From CAZVFE01 sp964626405 (GTDB taxonomy: Bacteria > Bacteroidota > Bacteroidia > Cytophagales > Spirosomataceae), in contig CAZVFE010000043.1 in assembly GCA_964626405.1 (NCBI GenBank), positions 1 through 14,557 on the forward strand: DNA of 14,557 nucleotides, in the 5' to 3' direction. Positions 7,008-14,557 of this stretch are shown here, one piece after another. Every line of letters starts with the position of its first letter. Position 1 is the first letter of the stretch. The position numbers and the translations under genes are program-made. The notes below the pieces were generated by a model. The model was given only the letters and a program-made list of their open reading frames with translations, did not search any database and was not told the origin of the DNA.

Positions 7008-8272
7008 TATATCGTTGTTTTAATTTGGAATTTAAATTCTGACCCTATAAATATACTATTTTTTGCCTGATTCTTTATTAAAGAAAGTTGATAAGTATTT
7101 TGTTTCTCTTCGGTAATAATTGCTTGAATAGTATTTCCTTTTTCAATAGGTTGAATTTCTATCTGAAAATCTTCAGCTTGATTATAGGTTAAATAGTTGG
7201 AAATATTTGATAATTTAAATTTTTCAGAATTTTGTTTAAATGCTAAAAACAAGGTTTCTAATCCAATGGATCCAAAATCAGCATATCCAAATTCCACATC
7301 CTTATGTTCTACCTCGATTGGAAGATGATCGGAAACTATATAATCTATTATTCCTTCTTTTAGTCCATTCCATAATGCTTTCTGATCCTTATTCGACCTT
7401 AAAGGAGGAAAAACTTTTTTATTTACATCGAAATCCGCCAAATCCTTATCGGTAAAGCATAAATTATTGATTGATACATCTGCACTAATTGGCAATCCTT
7501 CTTTTTTTGCTTGTTTTATTAATTCTACTGATTTATAACTTGATATACAAGTGAAATGCAGTTTGAATTCAGGATTTAAATTACCGAAGGAATGCTCTAT
7601 GGTATATTTTAGCAAATCCAAATCTCTTTTAATGGCCATTTCTTCGGATAAAGAAGGAATCCCTTTTAAACCTAGATAGGTACTTTCAATGCCCTCATGC
7701 ATTTGCCCGAATAAAGACAATAATTTAGTATCTGGCTGTACGATAATAGTAACAGGATAAGGAGCTAGATATTGAAGACTTTTGGCCATGATATCAATAT
7801 TATTCAATCTTCCTTCCCCATTGGTAAAGAATCTTGCTCCAGCTCTATATAAATCGTATAAATCGGTAAAGTTTTCTTCTTTATTATCAATTGTAAGAGA
7901 AGCAACTGGAATCAAATTCAATGATTCCTCCTTACCTTTATTTTGAATAAATTTTACCGATTCCGGACTTTGACAAGGTTGGCTACCCGAAGGAAACAAA
8001 CGCAGGGAAGATATTCCACCTTTTCTGGCTGATGAAATCAACTCATCCCAATTTTCTCTTTGTTCACCATTCGGAAGGTAAAAATGTACCCTACCGTCCA
8101 AAACCTTTTGGTATATTTCTAAATTAGTTCCTTCAATAACAGCTACATCTTTTAAAATCAAATTCTTACCAATTTCCAGGATGGTTGAATTCTCTATTAA
8201 AATATCAACCTGCTGGTTATTCCAATTTGATTTTGAATCTCGTACAGTTACTGATTTAATTAATTTTTTCAT
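7007..8272 (-). CDS. Dihydroorotase-like amidohydrolase, metal site degenerate
   Basis: A 421-residue protein with the dihydroorotase fold order: a small N-terminal beta domain (1-58), a TIM barrel (about 59-350) and a C-terminal beta strand region. Active dihydroorotases close carbamoyl-aspartate to dihydroorotate in pyrimidine synthesis and need a metal centre. Here that centre is largely lost. The DxHxH motif reads DGRVH (59-63), so only H63 remains, and the REPG that follows is YLPNG. The MPNTxP loop is LFPSGSQP (92-99). The DDG segment is TNGEG (150-154). The HxED histidine is Q179 (VQPD). The H of HxST is C242 (FTCIS), and PHHL is INNL (268-271). SDHLP keeps D315, and GLET (337-340) is intact. 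It is therefore probably non-catalytic, comparable in concept to the PyrC' partner of aspartate transcarbamoylase in Pseudomonas. Degenerate homologues appear widespread in Bacteroidota (from memory). An intrinsic terminator lies just before its ATG. Confidence 0.88.
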   Translation of the reverse strand: MKKLIKSVTVRDSKSNWNNQQVDILIENSTILEIGKNLILKDVAVIEGTNLEIYQKVLDGRVHFYLPNGEQRENWDELISSARKGGISSLRLFPSGSQPCQSPESVKFIQNKGKEESLNLIPVASLTIDNKEENFTDLYDLYRAGARFFTNGEGRLNNIDIMAKSLQYLAPYPVTIIVQPDTKLLSLFGQMHEGIESTYLGLKGIPSLSEEMAIKRDLDLLKYTIEHSFGNLNPEFKLHFTCISSYKSVELIKQAKKEGLPISADVSINNLCFTDKDLADFDVNKKVFPPLRSNKDQKALWNGLKEGIIDYIVSDHLPIEVEHKDVEFGYADFGSIGLETLFLAFKQNSEKFKLSNISNYLTYNQAEDFQIEIQPIEKGNTIQAIITEEKQNTYQLSLIKNQAKNSIFIGSEFKFQIKTTI

Positions 8273-8278
8273 TTATTC

Positions 8279-8305
8279 AAAAAAAAACCCTGAAATCAGG
8301 GTTTT
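8279..8305 (-). terminator. Intrinsic terminator after gcvH
   Basis: On the minus strand a 9-bp stem, AAAACCCTG paired with CAGGGTTTT (8305-8297 with 8292-8284), closes a four-base loop ATTT. It runs straight into further Ts, down to 8279. It begins four bases after the gcvH stop codon and would end the sprA-gcvH transcript. Its T-tract ends only six bases before the ATG of the next gene on the same strand, so that gene must rely on read-through or on a promoter I cannot see. Confidence 0.88.
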
Positions 8306-8309
8306 GATA

Positions 8310-8687
8310 TTATCCAACAAAATTTTGATAAGAATCAGCATCCATTAATGAATCTAATTCTGAACTATCTTTAATTTTAATTTTAATTATCCAACCTTCG
8401 CCATAAGGGTCATTATTTACTAATTCAGGATTAGATTCTAATTGTGAATTTATTTCAATAATTTCCCCAGAAATAGGCAAGAATAAATCACTCGCTGTTT
8501 TAACTGCATCTACCGAACCGAATACATCATTTTGTGAAATTTCTTCCCCAAGTGTATTCACATCTACAAAAATTATATCACCTAATTGACTTTGAGCGTG
8601 GTCTGAAATACCAACTACTCCTGTATCTCCCTCTACCCTTATCCACTCATGTTCTACTGAATACTTTAGATCTTTTGGAAAGCTCAT
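8310..8687 (-). CDS. gcvH: Glycine cleavage system H protein
   Basis: A 125-residue lipoyl-carrier protein that shuttles the aminomethyl group between the P, T and L proteins of the glycine cleavage system in the cytosol. The length and single lipoyl domain are normal. The lipoylated lysine is K63 in VDAVKTASD (59-67), followed by the hairpin partner PISGEI (71-76). The closing motif NNDPYGEGWIIKI (91-103) is also typical. None of the other glycine-cleavage genes are in the window. The gene follows sprA by 62 nt, has its own probable promoter in that gap, and is closed by a strong terminator. The ATG at 8687 is supported by the conserved opening PKDLKYSVEHEW. Confidence 0.97.
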   Translation of the reverse strand: MSFPKDLKYSVEHEWIRVEGDTGVVGISDHAQSQLGDIIFVDVNTLGEEISQNDVFGSVDAVKTASDLFLPISGEIIEINSQLESNPELVNNDPYGEGWIIKIKIKDSSELDSLMDADSYQNFVG

Positions 8688-8714
8688 ATTTTATTATTTA
8701 AATGCAAAGGTCAG

Positions 8715-8722
8715 CAAAAGTA
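8715..8722 (-). promoter_or_regulatory. Probable -7 box of the gcvH promoter
   Basis: The minus strand reads TACTTTTG at 8722-8715, an exact match to the Bacteroidota TAnnTTTG box and identical to the box before the tRNA at 104-111. The predicted start near 8708 would give a leader of about 20 nt before the gcvH ATG. The -33 element is poor: at 21 nt upstream the sequence reads TTTTA rather than TTTG. The promoter is therefore tentative, and gcvH could also be read from sprA. Confidence 0.45.
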
Positions 8723-8749
8723 AAAATTTATGCAAGTATTTTCTAAAAT

Positions 8750-11700
8750 TTATAAACTATATCTTATTTGGAACCCTCCTTGAGCAACTCTTCTATAATA
8801 GGAATTTGTTACCAATGGATTATTGAACATTCTATCATAATATATCATGACAGAAAATTTCTGGGTAACATTATAGGAGAACTGTGGTCTAAACTGAAAA
8901 TTAATGAATCCTTGTGTAATCACTGATTCACCATCCAATTTTCTTTGTATCGTTCTTGTGTCACGAATGGTTAAATTACTCGTAAATTTCAAATCATTAG
9001 GCAATTTGATTCTTTTTCCACCAATTTTGATAGGTAAAGTAACATTCGACTTTGTAAATCCTACCCCGAAAGTCAAATCTTTATTCGATAACTCTGCTAC
9101 TTGAGAATTTGATAAATTTAATCCGACATTTCTATCTTGAGCGATCTCAAAATTTAGGCTAATTTTTGATTTAGTTATTGCATTAAAGCCAATTAATGGA
9201 GAAAATTTTTCTTGAAAACTAATAGTAGACATTACATAAACAGGAATCAATGAATAAAAACTTTCTCCCCCAGGCAATGTTTTCAATTCAAATCTAGAAG
9301 AAATTGGATATAATAATGAATTCAAAGTCAGACTACGATAATCATCTAAAAACTCCCCATAATTTAAGGAAGAAACAAAATTCCCAACGCTATAGGTTGA
9401 GGAATATTGATGCGTAATTCTAAATGAAGAAAAATTATTATTGATAAATGGAAGCAAATTAAGCCCATTATAATCTATTTTCCAATTAGGCAATGGTATA
9501 TCATAAAATGGAGAATATTTCACTGTTTCTGCTGATCTACCAGAATAGGCAGCAAAAAATGATGGTATCAAAACATCCTGAGAATTTTTATCAAATGAAA
9601 TACTCTCCTGAAAATCAGATGATTTATTCAATCTACCTACCAAAATGTCTCGATTCGATCTAAAGGTCTCAAAAACTTTATCCTGACTCAGGAATGCGGT
9701 TTTAAAGGATAAAAATGTCATACTGAAATTTCCACTTCTTACAGGACTTTGATTTTCAAATGAACCACCTATTTGGGAAGGACGATAGAATACTTGGAAA
9801 TTATCACCTCTATTATAATTGCCTTCTACTGTAATTTTCAAATTATTATTAGGGTCAATTTGAGCTGAATAGGATAATTTCTGATTCCTGGTTTGCGTAA
9901 AGGCAATATTTTGTTCGATGGAGGAGGTTAGCCAACCTTTGTCTGAGGCAGTAAATCTAATCTGATCATTTTGGTCTCCAAGAATAAATGGCCATCCTGG
10001 TGCGGGATTAGAATTAGTGATACCAAATATTCCTGTAGGTTCTGGAAGAAAACCTGGCAATACTGTTGTTTCCAAAATATTATAATTGATTCTAATACCT
10101 CTTAAAGATAATAGCAATCTTGTTATAGATTTTGCTATGTTTTTAGGAGGAATATTGATATCGTCCTCATCTCCAGGATTCCTAGCTATATCCTTTGTAT
10201 AAACAACTGGTGAATTCACCCACCTTAATGCCTTAATTCGATTATATAAAGCAACAAAGTCTACTTGGCCAGAAAGAGTTCTATCTTTTGAATTTTTAAT
10301 AATATTTCCAAAATTAAAACCATTTTCATCTTTTAGTCCCAAAGAATTTGCCCAATAATTAAAATTAATTTTATGACTATAGGAAGCCTCCATCCAATCT
10401 GTCAATGGTAATTTATCTAGTGGTAATCTGTAATCCAATGAAATAGTTTGATCAAATACCTTTGGTCTACCTAATTTTTTAAGATTCGTGATTACTGAAT
10501 CTTTATCTGCTTGATTAATTAACTCTCCATAAGGTTCATCAATTATAGCATTTACATTGGTTTTATAAGAAAGGTTGATACTTTTAGTTAGGCTCCAGGA
10601 CAAAGCATAATCCCGATTCAAATACCAATATTTCTCAAACTGAGGCAATACCCCATCAATGGTTAAATCAGAATTTCGTAATTGAGTTTTAGCAAAACTT
10701 CTATCCATATCTATTTTAAACAAAATAGAATTTGGAAGAGGAGTAAAATTGAAATCCTTGATTAAACTAATCCATGGTGAATTTGATTTCATCCCTTTAA
10801 ATGGCTGGAAATTTTTAATTGAAGGACTATAATTATAAAATAATGATCCTTTATAATTAGATAAAGCATAATCCTGAATTAAAGTATTGGACCTTAATAA
10901 TTCTGCAAAGGAATAATTAAATGTAAAATTACTTAAAGAAATAGGTAAAAGGAATTTAGTATTTTTTCCTCTTAATCTTTTTACATTCGTAAAATTATAT
11001 CCTCTTCTAACGGTATTATCCTCCACTAATTTTCGATAATCATCTTTTTCTGCTTGGGAATTAAATTTATTTAAAGACTGCATTAAAACTATATCCGGAT
11101 CCAAAGGGTCGAAGTGAGGCGAAATATTTTTTCTATCGTATGTGATAAAAAATGGAATAGATAGATTGAGTTTTTTAGGAAGAAAACGATCTAAATTAAG
11201 ATTTAAAGTGAAACCATATGCCAAATTATCTTCTCTACTTCTTTGGGATATCTTTGTTTGAACACCACCAAACCCATAATTATTAAAATTTCCATTGGCA
11301 ACAATATTCCCAATATCGGCCAATTTTATAGCCATTTTTCCGGTAGCAGCAGACCCTGAGGTTTGATCAAACCCAGAGGCACGTAATTCATCAAACCAAA
11401 CCGAACAGGATAAATCCTCTGAATTTGAACTTGAAATATTCCTTATTCCTAACATGGTATTAAGAATAGTACTTTGATCTGGGCGACCCATGACGGTAAT
11501 TAAATACTCTTTACCGGAGGAGGAGGAAACAATTTTCTTTGAATATCGCTGATTCAAGGAGGCATTATTCCGATCTCGATCAATTTTAACTTGTTTTAAA
11601 TCATCAAATGAAATATCAATCTCATTTTCCAATGGCCAAACTTCTGTATCTAAATAAGTACCTGCTTTTATATTGGTCTTTTGAAGATTAATAGTTTGAA

Positions 11701-14557
11701 CTTCATAATAATTATCTGTAAGATCTGTTCCTAAACGTATAAATACAGCGGCATTATTTAAATCATCCAATCGTTCTGGATAATCTTGAAGTGAAACAAA
11801 TAATTTTAAGTTTCTGTAATTTATAAAATCGAAACTTGTATTTCTAAAAACCCCTTTTGCCTGTCCCGATTTCAGTTTATCCACTGCAAGCCTTAAAGAT
11901 TGTTCATTTAATCTAGGAGTATTCAAAGAAGTAATATCGACGTCTCTAACAAAGCCTGGAGGTAATACATATTGAACTGAATTATCCTTAAGCGCGCCAT
12001 TTTCTTCTATATTTACAGAAGAAACCTCAAATTTTGTATTAGGATCTTCTACGGTATTTTGTCCCGTTAAATCAAATCCACCATATTCATCTATTTTTCC
12101 TTTAAAGGTACGATAATTATATCCGGATAATTGAAACTGCGACATTCTCAATACCACAGGCTCAGCAAAATCCGTCATAACCATTCTCATAAATCTAACT
12201 GATTTAAAACTTGGATTATTTACTGCCTTGTAATTAGCGGAATTTTTAATGGGTATTCTAAACAGGTACCAATTTGCATTTCCATCATTAATTTTATCTA
12301 TTACATATTTATGATTATCGAGTCCACCTTTTCTTAAATCTATTTCATATTCAAAATAAGACTCATTATCATTAATTGTATTATCATTATTTAAATCTTC
12401 AATATCTGGTAAAATTGAATTGGCTTGGGAATATCCATTATTATTTTGTTGAGTAAGGAGTTCAGAGTTTTTTTCCATACCCAAAAAACTCTTATATCGC
12501 TCAATTATTGAATTGGATTCACTAAATTTATTATCTAAATAATAAACATAATCATCATTAGAAGGGTCATTTTCAATTTTAGAATATGAATCTTGATTTA
12601 ATATATTTTGAATACTATTCAGATAATTTGAATAATGAAATTTCTCTGTAAACTCATTACCATTAATATCTGAAGAGGCCAATCCATCTAGTCCAACATC
12701 TTGTTTGGCTTTTCCTTGATTGTCAAATGCATTTATGACGAATTGTCTCTTGGGAGCCAAACCCCATGCCGTTAATTCAACATTTTTATTAACTTCTATG
12801 CCCTCTGCAGGAATACCATTTTCAAAATTATAAAAACCATCAGGCATCAAATCTTCTGAAATATCACCTAATTGAAAAATTAATTTACCACCTGTATTAT
12901 TATTTTTATTGAATACGCCATCACGGATAACCCCAGATTCCCCACTAATAAATGGATCCATCATCCAAAATTCAATTATTTCAATATTTGAATTATCAAA
13001 ATCCGTATCTGAACTTAAAGCCCGTGTAACTGCACCAAAATTCCTTTTGGGATCTTGATTTAATAATCCATCGGCCCGTAAATTTGAATTAAAATTATAG
13101 GTACCTCTTTCATTAGGGAAATAGGCAATATCCAAAATATTTAAAGGTTGATTGGTAATATTATTCACAAAATCTTTAGTAGGATATAAAGATTGTGGAT
13201 TAATTGCTCTTTCATAATTATAAGAATTAACCTGGTTAGCATTTATTCCTGAAATATTATTTGAAAAATTACCAAAACCATAAATACTTACATCTACATT
13301 ATACACAGATATTTTTGCCCTTTTATCATTAATACCCAAAGGATTTGATGACTTATCTGCTGGAATAAAATCTTGTGGAACGGATCCTAATCTCCAAGCC
13401 GACATTGAATTTGAAAAATCCTGTCGGGTTAAATTAAAGATTGTTCTTAAAGATTCGAAATCATCCACAAAAGCATTATTCTGAACTCTTCGATTTACCC
13501 CTGGAATTAATTTTGCATATTCACCTGAAAAATCAAAGACGGATGTTTCTTTTGTAGAAACAATTGGTAGGACATCAATTGCTTTTGTAATTAAATTTGA
13601 ATTTGAATGTATATTCGCATCAAAACCCAACATGGTATTATTTACGGGCTCCTCACCTATTGCAACTCTTCTGAAAAAGGCTGGCGGGGTTTCCTTCATT
13701 TTTTGAAAAGTTCCTCCTAAATGAACATTTCTACTTAAATTCCAATCAATTCTCGTTCCTAATAAGGTTTTTATCTGATTGGTAAATAAATCATTTTTTT
13801 CATAGCAAACTTGGATTTCCCTACCAGAATTATAAATAGATTGATTCAAGATTGTAACTCTTCCTGAACCATCTACCAAAAAGTCTTGTCCTCTTGAAAG
13901 AGATTGTCCACCTGCTGTAATTCTTACTGATTCAGGCTGTGCATTAAACAAATTGACCGAACTTGCTCCTGAACCTGCTTGATAAGATCCTTTAATAAAA
14001 AATTTATTTTTGGTGGTAATTTGAGCGGCATCCGTTTGGGTCATTCTATATAATTCATCAAATCCATATTTATCTTGACTACCAAATATTTTTGCCATGG
14101 AAGTTTTACCAAAGGGCTCTAATTTGGGAAGAATTATTTTTCCATCTTTTGAATCTATTGTTAAACCTTCAATAAAATCATAATTACCATCCCCAATAGG
14201 ATTTCCATTTCCATCTAAATTTTGATCTCCAGCGTAATTTAATTTATCAAAACCTAATGCTTTTACAAAGGGTAAATCCTTATAAATACCTATTCCTTCT
14301 ATAGCATTAGAATTATCTATTCCACTTGCATCATCTTTATAGACAATTTTTAATTGAAATCCTTCTTTTTGTAGGCTATTTACATTCAAGGAATAAATGT
14401 TTTTCAACATTAGGTCCCACATAGGATGTGGATTGGCTACATTAATATAATTTCTTAAGGTAGCAGATTTCAATAATTTTAATACGATTACCTCATCTTC
14501 TGGCTTAATATTATAATCTTCGGTAAGTTCACCAACCTTATATTTTCTTCCATTATA
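8750..14557 (-). CDS. sprA: SprA, type IX secretion outer-membrane translocon (5'-truncated by window edge)
   Basis: The C-terminal 1,935 residues of SprA (also called Sov), the very large outer-membrane beta-barrel through which type IX secretion cargo leaves the cell. In Flavobacterium the protein is about 2,400 residues, so roughly the first fifth lies beyond the window. Counting from the edge, recognisable SprA signatures are NPHPMWDLMLKNIYSL (about 42-57), TPPAFFRRVAIGEEPVNN (about 290-307), AFVDDFE (about 362-368), YFPNERGTYNF (about 479-489), SNIEIIEFWMMDPF (about 523-536) and VWFDELRASGFD (about 1050). The rest is alternating beta-strand and Asn/Ser-rich loop sequence ending in an aromatic strand (FQIRYSL), as expected of a barrel. 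The frame is open through position 14557. A TTG at 14473 is an internal leucine codon, not a start. No frameshift is seen. It is followed by gcvH. Confidence 0.95.
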   Translation of the reverse strand, partial: YNGRKYKVGELTEDYNIKPEDEVIVLKLLKSATLRNYINVANPHPMWDLMLKNIYSLNVNSLQKEGFQLKIVYKDDASGIDNSNAIEGIGIYKDLPFVKALGFDKLNYAGDQNLDGNGNPIGDGNYDFIEGLTIDSKDGKIILPKLEPFGKTSMAKIFGSQDKYGFDELYRMTQTDAAQITTKNKFFIKGSYQAGSGASSVNLFNAQPESVRITAGGQSLSRGQDFLVDGSGRVTILNQSIYNSGREIQVCYEKNDLFTNQIKTLLGTRIDWNLSRNVHLGGTFQKMKETPPAFFRRVAIGEEPVNNTMLGFDANIHSNSNLITKAIDVLPIVSTKETSVFDFSGEYAKLIPGVNRRVQNNAFVDDFESLRTIFNLTRQDFSNSMSAWRLGSVPQDFIPADKSSNPLGINDKRAKISVYNVDVSIYGFGNFSNNISGINANQVNSYNYERAINPQSLYPTKDFVNNITNQPLNILDIAYFPNERGTYNFNSNLRADGLLNQDPKRNFGAVTRALSSDTDFDNSNIEIIEFWMMDPFISGESGVIRDGVFNKNNNTGGKLIFQLGDISEDLMPDGFYNFENGIPAEGIEVNKNVELTAWGLAPKRQFVINAFDNQGKAKQDVGLDGLASSDINGNEFTEKFHYSNYLNSIQNILNQDSYSKIENDPSNDDYVYYLDNKFSESNSIIERYKSFLGMEKNSELLTQQNNNGYSQANSILPDIEDLNNDNTINDNESYFEYEIDLRKGGLDNHKYVIDKINDGNANWYLFRIPIKNSANYKAVNNPSFKSVRFMRMVMTDFAEPVVLRMSQFQLSGYNYRTFKGKIDEYGGFDLTGQNTVEDPNTKFEVSSVNIEENGALKDNSVQYVLPPGFVRDVDITSLNTPRLNEQSLRLAVDKLKSGQAKGVFRNTSFDFINYRNLKLFVSLQDYPERLDDLNNAAVFIRLGTDLTDNYYEVQTINLQKTNIKAGTYLDTEVWPLENEIDISFDDLKQVKIDRDRNNASLNQRYSKKIVSSSSGKEYLITVMGRPDQSTILNTMLGIRNISSSNSEDLSCSVWFDELRASGFDQTSGSAATGKMAIKLADIGNIVANGNFNNYGFGGVQTKISQRSREDNLAYGFTLNLNLDRFLPKKLNLSIPFFITYDRKNISPHFDPLDPDIVLMQSLNKFNSQAEKDDYRKLVEDNTVRRGYNFTNVKRLRGKNTKFLLPISLSNFTFNYSFAELLRSNTLIQDYALSNYKGSLFYNYSPSIKNFQPFKGMKSNSPWISLIKDFNFTPLPNSILFKIDMDRSFAKTQLRNSDLTIDGVLPQFEKYWYLNRDYALSWSLTKSINLSYKTNVNAIIDEPYGELINQADKDSVITNLKKLGRPKVFDQTISLDYRLPLDKLPLTDWMEASYSHKINFNYWANSLGLKDENGFNFGNIIKNSKDRTLSGQVDFVALYNRIKALRWVNSPVVYTKDIARNPGDEDDINIPPKNIAKSITRLLLSLRGIRINYNILETTVLPGFLPEPTGIFGITNSNPAPGWPFILGDQNDQIRFTASDKGWLTSSIEQNIAFTQTRNQKLSYSAQIDPNNNLKITVEGNYNRGDNFQVFYRPSQIGGSFENQSPVRSGNFSMTFLSFKTAFLSQDKVFETFRSNRDILVGRLNKSSDFQESISFDKNSQDVLIPSFFAAYSGRSAETVKYSPFYDIPLPNWKIDYNGLNLLPFINNNFSSFRITHQYSSTYSVGNFVSSLNYGEFLDDYRSLTLNSLLYPISSRFELKTLPGGESFYSLIPVYVMSTISFQEKFSPLIGFNAITKSKISLNFEIAQDRNVGLNLSNSQVAELSNKDLTFGVGFTKSNVTLPIKIGGKRIKLPNDLKFTSNLTIRDTRTIQRKLDGESVITQGFINFQFRPQFSYNVTQKFSVMIYYDRMFNNPLVTNSYYRRVAQGGFQIRYSL

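Noticed and set aside
7240..7455. Plus-strand reading frame of 71 codons
   Set aside because: It is antisense within the dihydroorotase-like gene, has no start context and resembles no protein I know.
8284..8305. Reading the hairpin as a bidirectional terminator
   Set aside because: On the plus strand the stem is followed by TTTTGATATT, a weak tail, and no plus-strand gene ends there. It is best read as minus-strand only.
8306..8345. Promoter for the dihydroorotase-like unit inside the gcvH 3' end (AAATTTTG)
   Set aside because: The box has one mismatch in its key first base and no TTG lies at the right distance upstream.
8904..9104. Plus-strand reading frame of 66 codons
   Set aside because: It is antisense to the conserved C-terminal barrel strands of SprA; a chance open frame.
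8750..14557. Large adhesin or RHS-like protein instead of SprA
   Set aside because: The Asn/Ser-rich sequence could suggest an adhesin, but several specific SprA signatures (ERGTYNF, IEFWMMDPF, IGEEPVNN, WDLMLKN) occur in the right order.

Overview
This AT-rich window (about one third G+C by eye) comes from a member of the Bacteroidota. Four things point there: a fused lpxC-fabZ gene, a SprA outer-membrane translocon gene with a GldF homologue nearby, two DUF4199-type membrane proteins, and promoter boxes of the TAnnTTTG type with almost no Shine-Dalgarno sequences. Order or genus cannot be fixed from the sequence; a Cytophagales-like or marine flavobacterial lineage is plausible but is inference.

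Layout. Positions 1-76 hold a CAT-anticodon tRNA on the minus strand, reading off the left edge, with a well-formed promoter at 104-136. From 176 to 5240 on the plus strand lies a tightly packed unit: an HD-superfamily phosphohydrolase, lpxD, lpxC-fabZ, lpxA and a small ABC ATPase, with gaps of 1-10 nt. The three lpx genes encode the first acylation, the deacetylation and the second acylation of lipid A synthesis. The FabZ half makes unsaturated acyl-ACP for fatty-acid elongation.

From 5237 to the right edge everything is on the minus strand. Read in the direction of transcription it is: sprA (5'-truncated by the window edge), gcvH with its own probable promoter, a strong intrinsic terminator, a dihydroorotase homologue that has lost most of its metal ligands, two DUF4199-type membrane proteins, and a GldF-like ABC permease. 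The permease and the plus-strand ABC ATPase converge, and their stop codons overlap within four bases (CTAA).

SprA is the translocon barrel of the type IX secretion system, and GldF belongs to the Gld ABC exporter linked to gliding, so the right two thirds has a secretion/gliding flavour. GcvH is central one-carbon metabolism. The pairing of a probably non-catalytic dihydroorotase with DUF4199 and GldF genes is the least explained part.

Most of the window is conserved core genome. I see no CRISPR array, insertion sequence, phage gene or toxin-antitoxin pair, and no gene-free stretch over 300 bases. The points most worth a second look are the degenerate dihydroorotase with a terminator just before its start codon, and the ABC ATPase with altered switch residues converging on an orphan gldF.
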